Assembly (NCBI RefSeq): GCF_900187425.1
Contig: NZ_FYDJ01000003.1
Span: 212,987 to 276,986 of the forward strand
DNA length: 64,000 bases
Source: Pseudomonas sp. Irchel s3h14
Lineage (GTDB): Bacteria; Pseudomonadota; Gammaproteobacteria; Pseudomonadales; Pseudomonadaceae
Reading direction: 5' to 3'
Under the pieces are notes generated by a model. The model was not told the DNA's origin, did no database searches, and saw only the letters and a program-made list of their open reading frames with translations. The position numbers and the translations under genes were made by a program. Numbering within the stretch: position 1 is the first letter of the stretch; each line of letters begins with the position of its first letter. Below, piece by piece: positions 55,225 through 63,782 of this stretch.

Positions 55225-56166
55225 ATGGCCGATTCTGCTTTTTTCTGCACCCTGTCTCACGAAGGCGTTCTCGCAGTACGCGGCGCGGATGCCGGCAAAT
55301 TCCTGCAAGGCCAATTGACCTGCAACCTCAATTACCTGAGTGACACCCAGGCCAGCCTCGGTGCCCGCTGCACGCAGAAGGGCCGGATGCAGTCGAGTTT
55401 CCGCATCCTGCTGGAAGGCGACGGCGTTCTGATGGCCATGGCCACCGAACTGCTGGAACCGCAACTGGCGGACCTGAAAAAGTACGCGGTGTTTTCCAAA
55501 TCCAAACTGACCGATGAAAGCGCCGCCTGGGTCCGCTTCGGCGTGGGCCATGGCGATGCGGCACTGATCAGCCTCGGTCTTGATCTTCCGGCCGACACCG
55601 ACAGCGTCGCGCGCAATGACGGCTTGATCGCCATTCGCGTCTCGCCGGACCGCGCCGAACTCTGGGTCGCCGCCGACCAGGCCGACCTTATCAAGGGCAA
55701 GCTGTCCGCGGTATTGGCCGAAGGCGATCTGAATCAATGGCTGTTGGGCCAGATCCGCGCCGGGATCGGTCAGGTCATGCCGAGCACTCGCGAGCTGTTC
55801 ATCCCGCAGATGCTCAATCTGCAAGCCGTGGGTGGCGTGAGCTTCAAGAAAGGTTGCTACACCGGCCAGGAAATCGTCGCGCGCATGCAGTACCTGGGCA
55901 AACTCAAGCGCCGCTTGTATCGCCTGAAACTGGATGCCAACGAGTTGCCTGAACCTGGCACACAATTGTTTTCCCCTACCCACGGCAGCTCGATCGGCGA
56001 AGTGGTGCTGGCCGCCAACGCCGGGCAAAACATTGAACTCCTGGCCGTGCTGCAAGCCGAAGCAGCGGAAGGGGGGGATATCCATCTGGGCGCGCTCGAA
56101 GGGCCAGCCCTGCACCTGCTCGACCTGCCTTACGAACTGGATCGCGATCGCGAAATCCAGCGTTAA
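55225..56166 (+). CDS. ygfZ: Folate-binding protein YgfZ
   Basis: This 313-residue protein has the YgfZ signature KGCYTGQEIVARMQYLGK with Cys near residue 211. It resembles GcvT and uses tetrahydrofolate to support Fe-S cluster proteins. It is divergent from sdhE and followed 34 bp later by the HDOD gene. Confidence 0.93.
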   Translation: MADSAFFCTLSHEGVLAVRGADAGKFLQGQLTCNLNYLSDTQASLGARCTQKGRMQSSFRILLEGDGVLMAMATELLEPQLADLKKYAVFSKSKLTDESAAWVRFGVGHGDAALISLGLDLPADTDSVARNDGLIAIRVSPDRAELWVAADQADLIKGKLSAVLAEGDLNQWLLGQIRAGIGQVMPSTRELFIPQMLNLQAVGGVSFKKGCYTGQEIVARMQYLGKLKRRLYRLKLDANELPEPGTQLFSPTHGSSIGEVVLAANAGQNIELLAVLQAEAAEGGDIHLGALEGPALHLLDLPYELDRDREIQR

Positions 56167-56200
56167 CAGCAGCATTTGTCGCAATACCTAGAGAAACGAA

Positions 56201-57022
56201 ATGAGCGAGCTGGCGGAAAAGGTCCAACAGGATTTGGTTGAGGCCATCGATAACGATGACCTGGTTCTGCCAACGTTACCGGAAGTGGCCCTGCAGATTC
56301 GCAAGGCCGCTGAAGACCCGGAAATCAGTGTCAGCACCCTGAGCAAAGTGATCGGCCGCGATACCGCGCTGTCGGCGCGTCTGATCAAAGTGGTCAATAG
56401 CCCGCTGTTGCGCGCGACCCAGGAAGTCACTGACCTGCACACGGCAATCACTCGATTGGGCATCAATTACAGCAGCAACCTGGCCATCGGTCTGGTCATG
56501 GAACAGATTTTCCATGCCCGCTCCGAGGTGGTAGAACAGAAAATGCGCGATGTTTGGCGCAAAAGCCTGGAAATCGCCGGGATCAGCTATGCATTGTGCC
56601 GCAGATACACGCAACTCAAGCCCGACCAGGCAGCCCTTGGTGGACTGGTGCACCAGATCGGTGTGTTGCCGATCCTGACCTACGCCGAAGATCACTATGA
56701 ACTGCTGGCTGACCCGGTCAGCCTCAACCATGTGATCGACCACATTCATCCCCTGCTCGGCGACAAACTGCTCAGGGTCTGGGAGTTTCCGGAAATGCTG
56801 GTACAGGTGCCGGGGCTTTATCTGGACTTCAATCGACAGTCCGAGCGGGTCGATTATGTCGATCTGGTGCAAGTGGCCAGCCTGTATTGCCACAAGGACA
56901 CCGACCATCCTCTCGCGCGCATCGACGCATTCAGCGTGCCGGCGTTCAAAAAGCTGGGGATCGATCCGGAGAACGAGGCGATGTGCCGCGATCTGGAAGA
57001 GTCGCGGTCGATGTTTTACTGA
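56201..57022 (+). CDS. HDOD-domain protein
   Basis: This 273-residue protein contains one HDOD domain (about 18-215), with LPTLPEVALQIRKAAEDPEISVSTLSKVIGRDTALSARLIKVVNSP and later YTQLKPDQAALGGLVHQIGVLPIL. The domain is related to HD phosphohydrolases but lacks the catalytic pair; it is thought to be regulatory. A ribosome site (gagaaacg) precedes the ATG. A REP doublet follows. Confidence 0.9.
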   Translation: MSELAEKVQQDLVEAIDNDDLVLPTLPEVALQIRKAAEDPEISVSTLSKVIGRDTALSARLIKVVNSPLLRATQEVTDLHTAITRLGINYSSNLAIGLVMEQIFHARSEVVEQKMRDVWRKSLEIAGISYALCRRYTQLKPDQAALGGLVHQIGVLPILTYAEDHYELLADPVSLNHVIDHIHPLLGDKLLRVWEFPEMLVQVPGLYLDFNRQSERVDYVDLVQVASLYCHKDTDHPLARIDAFSVPAFKKLGIDPENEAMCRDLEESRSMFY

Positions 57023-57042
57023 TCAAGAGACCGCGTCGCACC

Positions 57043-57126
57043 CTTCGCGAGCAAGCCCGCTCCCACATTCGACCCGGTTCTTCCAAGAGAAATGCGGTCG
57101 AATGTGGGAGCGGGCTTGCTCGCGAA
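57043..57126. repeat. REP doublet, GTGGGAGCGGGCTTGCTCGCG type
   Basis: The arms at about 57043-57074 and 57095-57126 pair over about 30 bp and enclose a 20-nt loop. It lies between the convergent HDOD and tctE genes. Confidence 0.9.
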
Positions 57127-57150
57127 TGGGCCAGTCCAGACACCACAAAA

Positions 57151-58536
57151 CTACCCGGCGATAAAACTCACCCGCACCTTCAACCCGGCCTGTTCGCCAT
57201 CGTGCAGGCTGATTTGAGCCAGGTGTGCGCGGCAGATCTCACCGACAATCGCCAGCCCCAACCCCGAACCGGCCACCTGCTGGTTGCGCCGGTAAAAGCG
57301 CTCGAATACCCGATCGCGCTCTTCAAGAGGAATGCCTGGGCCATCGTCCTCAACCTCCAACACGGCCGGTGCCGTGACCCGAAGAATCACGTTGCCACCC
57401 GACGGCGTGTGCGCCAGCGCGTTATCCACCAGATTGCTCAACAGTTCGTTCAACAGCGTTGGCTCGCCGCGCAACCACACCGGTTCGTCCGCTTCCAGCG
57501 CCAGCGCCACACCGCGTGCGTGGGCCAGCGGCGCCATGGCCATGCCGAGTTCGCGCGCCAGCTGACTGAGGTCAAGCAACTGCGCCCCGCCCTCGGCGAT
57601 GGCCCGGGCACCATTTTCGACCCGTGCCAGCGAGAGCAATTGATTGGCAAGGTGGGTCAATCGGTCCGTGCCTTGGGCGGCGGTTTCCAACGTATTGCGC
57701 CAGGTTTCCGGTTCGGTCGAGCGCAAACCCAGCTCCAGTCGTGCCTTCAGCGCCGCCAGGGGAGTACGCAGCTCATGGGCGGCATCGGCGATGAACTGCG
57801 CCTGACGCTCGAACTGCCCGCGCAGGCGCTCGGTGAAGTGATTGAGCGCGCGCACCAGTGGCCATAATTCGTGCTGCACTTCCACCAACGGCAACGGCCG
57901 CAGATCGTCCGACTGACGCTCTTCCACCGCGGTGCGCAAGCGTTCCAGCGGACGCAACGCGGCGCTGACCGCAAACCACACCAGCAACAACGCACCGATC
58001 GCCAGCATGCCCAAACGCAACAGAGTGTCCGCTGCAAGGCTGCGGGCCATGCTGACCCGCGCCTCATCGGTTTCCGCTACGCGGATTTCCGCCATGCCGT
58101 TCATGTTCGGCTCGCTCACGGGTTTGAGCAGGCTCACCACGCGTACGTTCTGCCCCTGGTACTTGGCGTTATAGAAACGCGCCAGTGCCGGATAGTCATC
58201 GGTGCGCGGGGTTCCCGGCGGCGGTGGCGGCAGATTTTCGTAGCCCGAGATCAGCTTCTGATTGATGTCGTTGACCAGGTAAAAAATCCGTCCCGCACTG
58301 TCGTAGGCGAAGGTGTCGAGGGCCACGTACGGCACGTCGGCGCTCAGCGTGCCGTCGCGCTGGGAGACGCCCGCCGCGATGGTCCGCGCCGAGGCTAGCA
58401 AGGTCCGGTCATAGGCGGTGTCGGCAGCTTCGCGACCGTTCCAGTAAGCGCTCAAACCACTCGCCAGCATCAACACCACCAGCAACAGCGCCAGATTCCA
58501 CAGCAACCGCCAGCGCAGGCTGCTGGGCTTATGCAT
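57151..58536 (-). CDS. tctE: Sensor histidine kinase TctE
   Basis: This 461-residue inner-membrane kinase has an N-terminal helix (about 11-31), a periplasmic sensor (about 33-170), a second helix (about 172-192) and a HAMP-like linker. The H-box is FIADAAHELRTPLAALK with His254, and the C-terminal ATPase has NLVDNALAHTP, DDGPGIP and GSGLGLAIV. It overlaps the tctD stop by 8 bp. It likely senses tricarboxylates; the genes next door are the transporter and porin. Confidence 0.93.
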   Translation of the reverse strand: MHKPSSLRWRLLWNLALLLVVLMLASGLSAYWNGREAADTAYDRTLLASARTIAAGVSQRDGTLSADVPYVALDTFAYDSAGRIFYLVNDINQKLISGYENLPPPPPGTPRTDDYPALARFYNAKYQGQNVRVVSLLKPVSEPNMNGMAEIRVAETDEARVSMARSLAADTLLRLGMLAIGALLLVWFAVSAALRPLERLRTAVEERQSDDLRPLPLVEVQHELWPLVRALNHFTERLRGQFERQAQFIADAAHELRTPLAALKARLELGLRSTEPETWRNTLETAAQGTDRLTHLANQLLSLARVENGARAIAEGGAQLLDLSQLARELGMAMAPLAHARGVALALEADEPVWLRGEPTLLNELLSNLVDNALAHTPSGGNVILRVTAPAVLEVEDDGPGIPLEERDRVFERFYRRNQQVAGSGLGLAIVGEICRAHLAQISLHDGEQAGLKVRVSFIAG

Positions 58537-59200
58537 CGCGGCTTTCCAGCAAGTAGCCGAGACCGCGGAAGGTCACGATGACCACCGGTTGGCCGTCGAG
58601 CTTTTTGCGCAGGCGATGGACATAGATCTCGATGGCGTCGGGGCTGGCTTCTTCGTCCAGGCCGAATACTTGCGAGGCCAGTTGCTCCTTGCTCATCACT
58701 CGACCGGGACGGGCGATCAGGGCTTCGAGCACTGCCTGCTCGCGGGAGGTCAGGGTCAGCAATTCTTCGCCGAGGGTGAAGCGCCGAGTGTCCAGGTCAT
58801 AGGCCAGTACGCCGCAGCGCTGCAGGCGTTCACCGCCGAGCACACTGCGGCGCAGCAAGGCTTTGACCCGGGCTTCGAGTTCGGTCAGTTCGAAAGGTTT
58901 GGCCAGGTAATCGTCAGCGCCGAGGTTCAGGCCGTGGACCCGATCCTTGACGTCGCTGCGGGCGGTCAACATCAACACCGGCAGGTTCTTGCCCCGCGCC
59001 CGCAGGCGCGCCAGCACTTCGAAGCCATCCATGCGCGGCAGGCCGACGTCGAGGATCGCCATGGCGTATTCCTCGCTGCTCAACGCCAGGTCGGCCGCCA
59101 CGCCGTCGTGCAGCACATCCACGGTCAACCCGGTGCTCTTGAGCGCCTGGGCGACACTTTCGGCGAGCTGCAGATGGTCTTCGACGAGCAGAACACGCAT
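58529..59200 (-). CDS. tctD: Response regulator TctD
   Basis: This 223-residue OmpR/PhoB-type regulator has a receiver domain with Asp51 in AMAILDVGLPRMDG and Lys in DDYLAKPFE, and a C-terminal winged helix (about 125-220) with RRFTLGEELLTLTSREQAVLEALI and the DNA helix AIEIYVHRLRKKLD. It controls the tct transport genes in response to TctE. The start lies 234 bp from opdH, divergent. Confidence 0.94.
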   Translation of the reverse strand: MRVLLVEDHLQLAESVAQALKSTGLTVDVLHDGVAADLALSSEEYAMAILDVGLPRMDGFEVLARLRARGKNLPVLMLTARSDVKDRVHGLNLGADDYLAKPFELTELEARVKALLRRSVLGGERLQRCGVLAYDLDTRRFTLGEELLTLTSREQAVLEALIARPGRVMSKEQLASQVFGLDEEASPDAIEIYVHRLRKKLDGQPVVIVTFRGLGYLLESRDA

Positions 59201-59288
59201 GGATCTTTACCTCATTCAGGGATGGTCGACGCCATTCTTTGGCGCGGAGTTTACAGCCGCAACCGCCGCTGTGAAGCCCGAAAACCGT

Positions 59289-59321
59289 GAAAGTCAGCTG
59301 AAAGGTTAGCGAAAGGTTGGC
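59289..59321. promoter_or_regulatory. Three tandem 11-bp direct repeats, candidate TctD boxes
   Basis: GAAAGTCAGCT (59289-59299), GAAAGGTTAGC (59300-59310) and GAAAGGTTGGC (59311-59321) follow each other without gaps. The second and third differ at one position. OmpR/PhoB-type regulators bind 11-bp direct repeats, and this array lies 114 bp upstream of the opdH start. Confidence 0.65.
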
Positions 59322-59378
59322 CGGTTAGAGTCCAGCCACGGACAGTTTCGACTGCCCGTCGCTACCGCACATAGCGTA

Positions 59379-59403
59379 CGAAAAACGCCTCGAAGCGTTT
59401 TCG
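59379..59403 (+). promoter_or_regulatory. Leader hairpin upstream of opdH
   Basis: cgaaaaacgc and gcgttttcg pair (one bulged A) around cctcgaa-type loop, 32 nt before the opdH start and just before the CA motif. It could expose or protect the ribosome site in the leader RNA. Confidence 0.4.
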
Positions 59404-59405
59404 CC

Positions 59406-59419
59406 AATAAGAACAATAA
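59406..59419 (+). promoter_or_regulatory. Hfq/Crc-type CA motif upstream of opdH
   Basis: AATAAGAACAATAA contains three overlapping perfect AAnAAnAA octamers (59406-59413, 59409-59416 and 59412-59419) ending 2 nt before the CGGAG ribosome site. This is the usual place for Hfq/Crc binding to repress translation. Confidence 0.55.
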
Positions 59420-59434
59420 ACGGAGTACTTCAAG

Positions 59435-60727
59435 ATGCTGTCCATGCAGCTACAGGCTTGCCCGCCTGCTCGCTTTTCCCGCCTCAGCCACACCGCCCTT
59501 GCCAGCGCCGCCGCCCTCGCCGGCTTTTCGCCGTTGAGCCAGGCAGCCTTCTTCGAAGACAGTACGGCAACCCTCGAAACCCGCAACATGTATTTCAACC
59601 GCGACTTTCGCGACGGTACCAGCGCCCAGCAATCCAAGCGGGACGAATGGGCTCAGGGGTTCATGCTCAACCTGCAATCGGGTTACACCGACGGCACCGT
59701 GGGGTTCGGTGTCGATGCGCTGGGCATGCTGGGGGTCAAACTCGATTCAAGTCCGGATCGCACTGGTACCGGCCTGTTGCCGACCCATGACGACGGTCGC
59801 GCGGCGGATGAATATTCCAAGCTCGGCCTGACCGGTAAAGTAAAAATCTCCGCCACGGAACTTAAAATCGGCAGCCTGATTCCGGAACTGCCGATCCTCA
59901 AGGCCAACGACGGGCGCATCCTGCCGCAGACCTTCGAAGGCGGCCTGCTGACCTCCAAAGAGATCAAGAACCTGACCTTCACCGGCGGGCGTCTGGAGAA
60001 AGCCAAGGACCGCGACAGCACCGACTTCGAGGACATCGCCCTCAACAACAAGAACAGCCGCTTTGCTGGTACCGCAGCCGGCAAGCATTTCGACTTTGGC
60101 GGCGTGGACTACAAGTTCACCGACAAGATCACCGGCAGCTACCACTTCGCCCAACTCGATGAGGTCTATAACCAGCACTTCCTCGGCATGGTGGCCTCGG
60201 AAAAATTCGGCCCCGGCACTTTCGGCACCGATCTGCGCCTGGCCATCAGTGATGACCAGGGCGCGGCCCGTGGCGGCAATATCGACAACAAATCCCTCAA
60301 CGGCTTGGTGAGCTACGCCTTGAGCGGGCATAAATTCAGCGCCGGCTATCAGCACATGTCCGGCGACAGCGCGTTCCCTTATGTCGATGGCAGTGACCCG
60401 TACCTGGTCAACTTCGTTCAGATCAACGACTTTGCCGGCGCCGAAGAACGTTCCTGGCAGGCACGTTACGACTATGACTTCGCCAAACTCGGCATTCCGG
60501 GTCTGAGCTTCATGAGCCGTTACCTGAGCGGCGACAACATCAAGCTCAAGAACGGTGACGAAGGCAAAGAGTGGGAACGCAACACCGAGATCAAATACGT
60601 CGTACAAAGCGGCGCGCTCAAGGATGTCGCCGTGCGCCTGCGTAATGCCACTTACCGCTCCAACTACTCCGCTCGCGATGCCGATGAAGTGCGTCTGCTG
60701 GTGAGCTATAGCGTTGCCCTTTGGTAA
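59435..60727 (+). CDS. opdH: OprD-family tricarboxylate porin OpdH
   Basis: This 430-residue outer-membrane porin has a long signal region (about 1-38, ending LSQA) and a barrel that ends VSYSVALW, with the terminal aromatic residue. It has the OprD start FFEDSTATLETRNMYFNRDFRDG. OpdH takes up cis-aconitate and similar tricarboxylates in P. aeruginosa. The gene order opdH-tctC-tctB-tctA supports the assignment. Confidence 0.9.
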   Translation: MLSMQLQACPPARFSRLSHTALASAAALAGFSPLSQAAFFEDSTATLETRNMYFNRDFRDGTSAQQSKRDEWAQGFMLNLQSGYTDGTVGFGVDALGMLGVKLDSSPDRTGTGLLPTHDDGRAADEYSKLGLTGKVKISATELKIGSLIPELPILKANDGRILPQTFEGGLLTSKEIKNLTFTGGRLEKAKDRDSTDFEDIALNNKNSRFAGTAAGKHFDFGGVDYKFTDKITGSYHFAQLDEVYNQHFLGMVASEKFGPGTFGTDLRLAISDDQGAARGGNIDNKSLNGLVSYALSGHKFSAGYQHMSGDSAFPYVDGSDPYLVNFVQINDFAGAEERSWQARYDYDFAKLGIPGLSFMSRYLSGDNIKLKNGDEGKEWERNTEIKYVVQSGALKDVAVRLRNATYRSNYSARDADEVRLLVSYSVALW

Positions 60728-60738
60728 ACATCACGTTC

Positions 60739-60749
60739 AATAACAATAA
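60739..60749 (+). promoter_or_regulatory. Hfq/Crc-type CA motif upstream of tctC
   Basis: AATAACAATAA contains two overlapping AAnAAnAA octamers (60739-60746 and 60742-60749), about 22 nt before the tctC start and 11 nt before its GGAG ribosome site. It repeats the layout seen at opdH. Confidence 0.5.
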
Positions 60750-60770
60750 TGAATGCCCGTGGAGACTCAA

Positions 60771-61748
60771 ATGAACTTATCACTGCGTAAAGTTGCTCTC
60801 GCCGCCAGCTGTGTACTGTTTGCCAGCCAATTGATGGCCGAACCGAAACGCCCGGAGTGCATCGCCCCGGCCTCGCCAGGCGGCGGTTTCGACCTGACCT
60901 GCAAACTGGCGCAAAGCGCGCTGGTGAATCAGAAACTGCTGACCAAACCGATGCGCGTGACCTACATGCCCGGCGGTGTCGGCGCGGTGGCGTACAACGC
61001 GGTGGTCGCTCAGCGTCCGGCCGACGCTGGTACGCTGGTAGCGTGGTCCAGCGGTTCGCTGTTGAACCTGGCCCAAGGCAAGTTCGGCCGTTTTGATGAA
61101 AATGCCGTGCGCTGGCTGGCGGCGGTTGGAACAAGCTACGGCGCCATCGCGGTGAAAAGCGATTCGCCTTACAAGAACCTGGACGATCTGGTTCAGGCGT
61201 TGAAGAAAGATCCGAGCAAAGTGGTGATCGGCTCCGGCGGCACCGTCGGCAGCCAGGACTGGATGCAGACCGCCCTGATCGCCAAGGCTGCCGGGATCAA
61301 CCCGCGCGACCTGCGTTACGTCGCCCTCGAAGGCGGCGGTGAAATCGCCACCGCCCTGCTCGGCGGCCACATCCAGGTCGGCAGCACCGACATCTCCGAC
61401 TCCATGCCGCACATCCAGAGCGGTGACATGCGCCTGCTGGCCGTGTTCTCCGAGAAGCGTCTGGACGAGCCGGAAATGAAAGACATCCCGACCGCCAAAG
61501 AGCAAGGCTACGACATCGTCTGGCCAGTGGTTCGCGGCTTCTATCTCGGGCCAAAGGTCAGCGACGAAGACTACGCCTGGTGGAAAGACGCTTTCGACAA
61601 GCTGCTGGCTTCCGAAGAGTTCGCCAAGTTGCGCGATCAGCGTGAACTGTTCCCGTTCGCCATGACCGGCCCGGAGCTGGACACCTACGTGAAGAAGCAG
61701 GTCACGGACTACAAAGTGCTGGCCAAAGAGTTCGGCCTGATTCAGTGA
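60771..61748 (+). CDS. tctC: Tricarboxylate-binding protein TctC
   Basis: This 325-residue periplasmic substrate-binding protein has a signal peptide (ending QLMA) and the family motifs CIAPASPGGGFDLTCKL, KPMRVTYMPGGVGAVAYN and SSGSLLNLAQGKFG. It delivers citrate or similar acids to TctAB. ATG 60771 precedes the signal peptide, with GGAG 6 nt upstream. Confidence 0.94.
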   Translation: MNLSLRKVALAASCVLFASQLMAEPKRPECIAPASPGGGFDLTCKLAQSALVNQKLLTKPMRVTYMPGGVGAVAYNAVVAQRPADAGTLVAWSSGSLLNLAQGKFGRFDENAVRWLAAVGTSYGAIAVKSDSPYKNLDDLVQALKKDPSKVVIGSGGTVGSQDWMQTALIAKAAGINPRDLRYVALEGGGEIATALLGGHIQVGSTDISDSMPHIQSGDMRLLAVFSEKRLDEPEMKDIPTAKEQGYDIVWPVVRGFYLGPKVSDEDYAWWKDAFDKLLASEEFAKLRDQRELFPFAMTGPELDTYVKKQVTDYKVLAKEFGLIQ

Positions 61749-61807
61749 TCGCCTCTGTCTAGCGGCTGCGGCCCCCGTTCTGGAGGGCTGCGGCACAGGA
61801 GTTTCCC

Positions 61808-62266
61808 ATGCTCTTACAACGCATTTTTGCTTCGATGCTGTTGGTGGCCTGTCTCAGCCTGGTGCTGATGGCCTGGCCCTACCAGGCACCTTTTTCCTAC
61901 GAACCAATCGGCCCACGAGCCTTTCCCCTGTTGATGCTGGGGCTGATGGGCCTGGGGTTGGTTTACATGGTGTATCGCCCTTCGCCGATCAAACACACCG
62001 ATGAAGATCCGCCGATGGATCGCGAAACCCTGAACAAAATCGGTATTTGCGTGCTGTTGTTGCTGATCTTTGCCGGGCTGTTCGAACCCCTGGGTTTCAT
62101 CCTCAGCAGCATGCTGATTGGCATTCCGATGGCGCGCCTGTACGGCGGACGCTGGTTGCCGAGCGCGGTGATCATCAGCCTGATGAGCATCGGTCTGTAC
62201 CTGCTGTTCGACAAAGTCATGGACGTGCCACTGCCTCTGGGCCTGCTCGACGTTCTGGAGAACTGA
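61808..62266 (+). CDS. tctB: Small membrane subunit TctB
   Basis: This 152-residue membrane protein has four helices; the last pair is LPSAVIISLMSIGLYLLFDKVMDVPLPLG. It is the small permease subunit of the TTT transporter. CAGGAG precedes the ATG. The stop is 1 bp from the start of tctA. Confidence 0.92.
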   Translation: MLLQRIFASMLLVACLSLVLMAWPYQAPFSYEPIGPRAFPLLMLGLMGLGLVYMVYRPSPIKHTDEDPPMDRETLNKIGICVLLLLIFAGLFEPLGFILSSMLIGIPMARLYGGRWLPSAVIISLMSIGLYLLFDKVMDVPLPLGLLDVLEN

Positions 62267-62267
62267 T

Positions 62268-63782
62268 ATGGATACGCTTGGTTATTTGAGTCACGGCTTC
62301 GGCGTCGCATTGACCCCTTACAACCTGGTGACCGCACTCAGCGGCACCCTGATCGGCACCGTCGTCGGCCTGCTCCCCGGCCTGGGTCCGATCAACGGCG
62401 TGGCGTTGCTGATCCCGATCGCCTTCGCCCTCGGCCTGCCACCGGAGTCGGCGTTGATCCTGCTGGCCGCGGTTTATCTGGGTTGCGAATACGGCGGCCG
62501 GATCAGTTCGATTCTGTTGAACATTCCGGGCGAAGCCTCCACCGTGATGACCACCCTCGATGGCTACCCGATGGCCCGTCAAGGGATGGCCGGGGTTGCG
62601 TTATCGCTTTCGGCGTGGAGTTCGTTCATCGGCGCCTTCATTGCGACCTGCGGGATGGTGGTGTTCGCACCGATTCTGGCGAAATGGGCGATTGCCTTCG
62701 GTCCGGCGGAATATTTCGTACTGATGGTGTTCGCGATTGTCTGCCTCGGCGGCATGGCTGGCGATCGACCGCTCAAGACGTTTATTGCGGCGCTGATCGG
62801 TCTGTTCCTGTCGACGGTCGGCATTGATGCCAACAGCGGTGTCTACCGCTTCACCGGTGACAACATCCACCTCACCGATGGCATTCAGTTCGTGGTGCTG
62901 GTGCTGGGTCTGTTCTCGATCAGTGAAATTCTCCTGCTGCTGGAAAAAACCCACCGTGGCCAGGAAGCGTTCCAAGCCACCGGTCGCATGATGTTCAACT
63001 TCAAGGAGGCCGCTTCGGTGTTCTGGGTGAACATACGTTGCGGTGTGCTCGGCTTCATCATGGGCGTGCTGCCCGGTGCTGGCGCGACACTGGCCAGCGC
63101 CGTGGCTTACATGACCGAGAAACGTATCGCGGGCCCAAGCGGAAAATTCGGACAAGGCGACAAGCGTGGTCTCGCCGCTCCGGAAACCGCCATCGGCGCT
63201 GAAGCCTGCGGCGCTCTGGTGCCGATGCTGACGCTGGGTGTTCCGGGTTCGGGCACGACGGCGGTGATGATCGGCGCACTGTCGCTGTACAACATCACCC
63301 CTGGCCCTCTGCTGTTTCAACAGCAACCGGACATCGTCTGGGGCCTGATCGCTTCGTTGTTTGTCGCCAACATCATGCTGGTGATCCTCAACATCCCAAT
63401 GATCCGCATCTTCACCCGCATCCTCGCCGTGCCGAACTGGGCGCTGGTGCCGATGATCGCGATCATTACCGCCATCGGCGTTTTCGCGGTGCATGCCACC
63501 ACCTTCGACCTGTTCCTGATGATCGGCATCGGCATCTTCGGCTACATTTTGCGTAAGCTGGATTTTCCGTTGTCGCCAGTGTTACTGGGCTTCATCCTCG
63601 GAGGCTTGATGGAACAGAACCTGCGCCGAGCCTTGTCGATCTCCAACGGTTCGCTGGAGATTCTCTGGTCGAGCGGGATCACCATGGGTGTCTGGGCGTT
63701 GATCGTCGTGATGCTGCTGGTGCCGATCCTGCGGATCTGGCGCAAACGTTCGGTCGCCCGGCGCGTTATCGCCGATGTCTGA
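62268..63782 (+). CDS. tctA: Large membrane subunit TctA
   Basis: This 504-residue permease has about 12 helices. The family motifs are GTLIGTVVGLLPGLGPINGVALLIP near the N-terminus and GVLPGAGATLASAVAYMTEKR and LVPMLTLGVPGSGTTAVMIGAL in the middle. It imports tricarboxylates with TctB and TctC using the ion gradient. It overlaps the next gene by 8 bp. Confidence 0.95.
   Translation: MDTLGYLSHGFGVALTPYNLVTALSGTLIGTVVGLLPGLGPINGVALLIPIAFALGLPPESALILLAAVYLGCEYGGRISSILLNIPGEASTVMTTLDGYPMARQGMAGVALSLSAWSSFIGAFIATCGMVVFAPILAKWAIAFGPAEYFVLMVFAIVCLGGMAGDRPLKTFIAALIGLFLSTVGIDANSGVYRFTGDNIHLTDGIQFVVLVLGLFSISEILLLLEKTHRGQEAFQATGRMMFNFKEAASVFWVNIRCGVLGFIMGVLPGAGATLASAVAYMTEKRIAGPSGKFGQGDKRGLAAPETAIGAEACGALVPMLTLGVPGSGTTAVMIGALSLYNITPGPLLFQQQPDIVWGLIASLFVANIMLVILNIPMIRIFTRILAVPNWALVPMIAIITAIGVFAVHATTFDLFLMIGIGIFGYILRKLDFPLSPVLLGFILGGLMEQNLRRALSISNGSLEILWSSGITMGVWALIVVMLLVPILRIWRKRSVARRVIADV

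Noticed and set aside
14274-57126. Recurring short repeats considered as a CRISPR array
   Set aside because: The copies are inverted pairs scattered kilobases apart, not regularly spaced direct repeats; they are REP elements.
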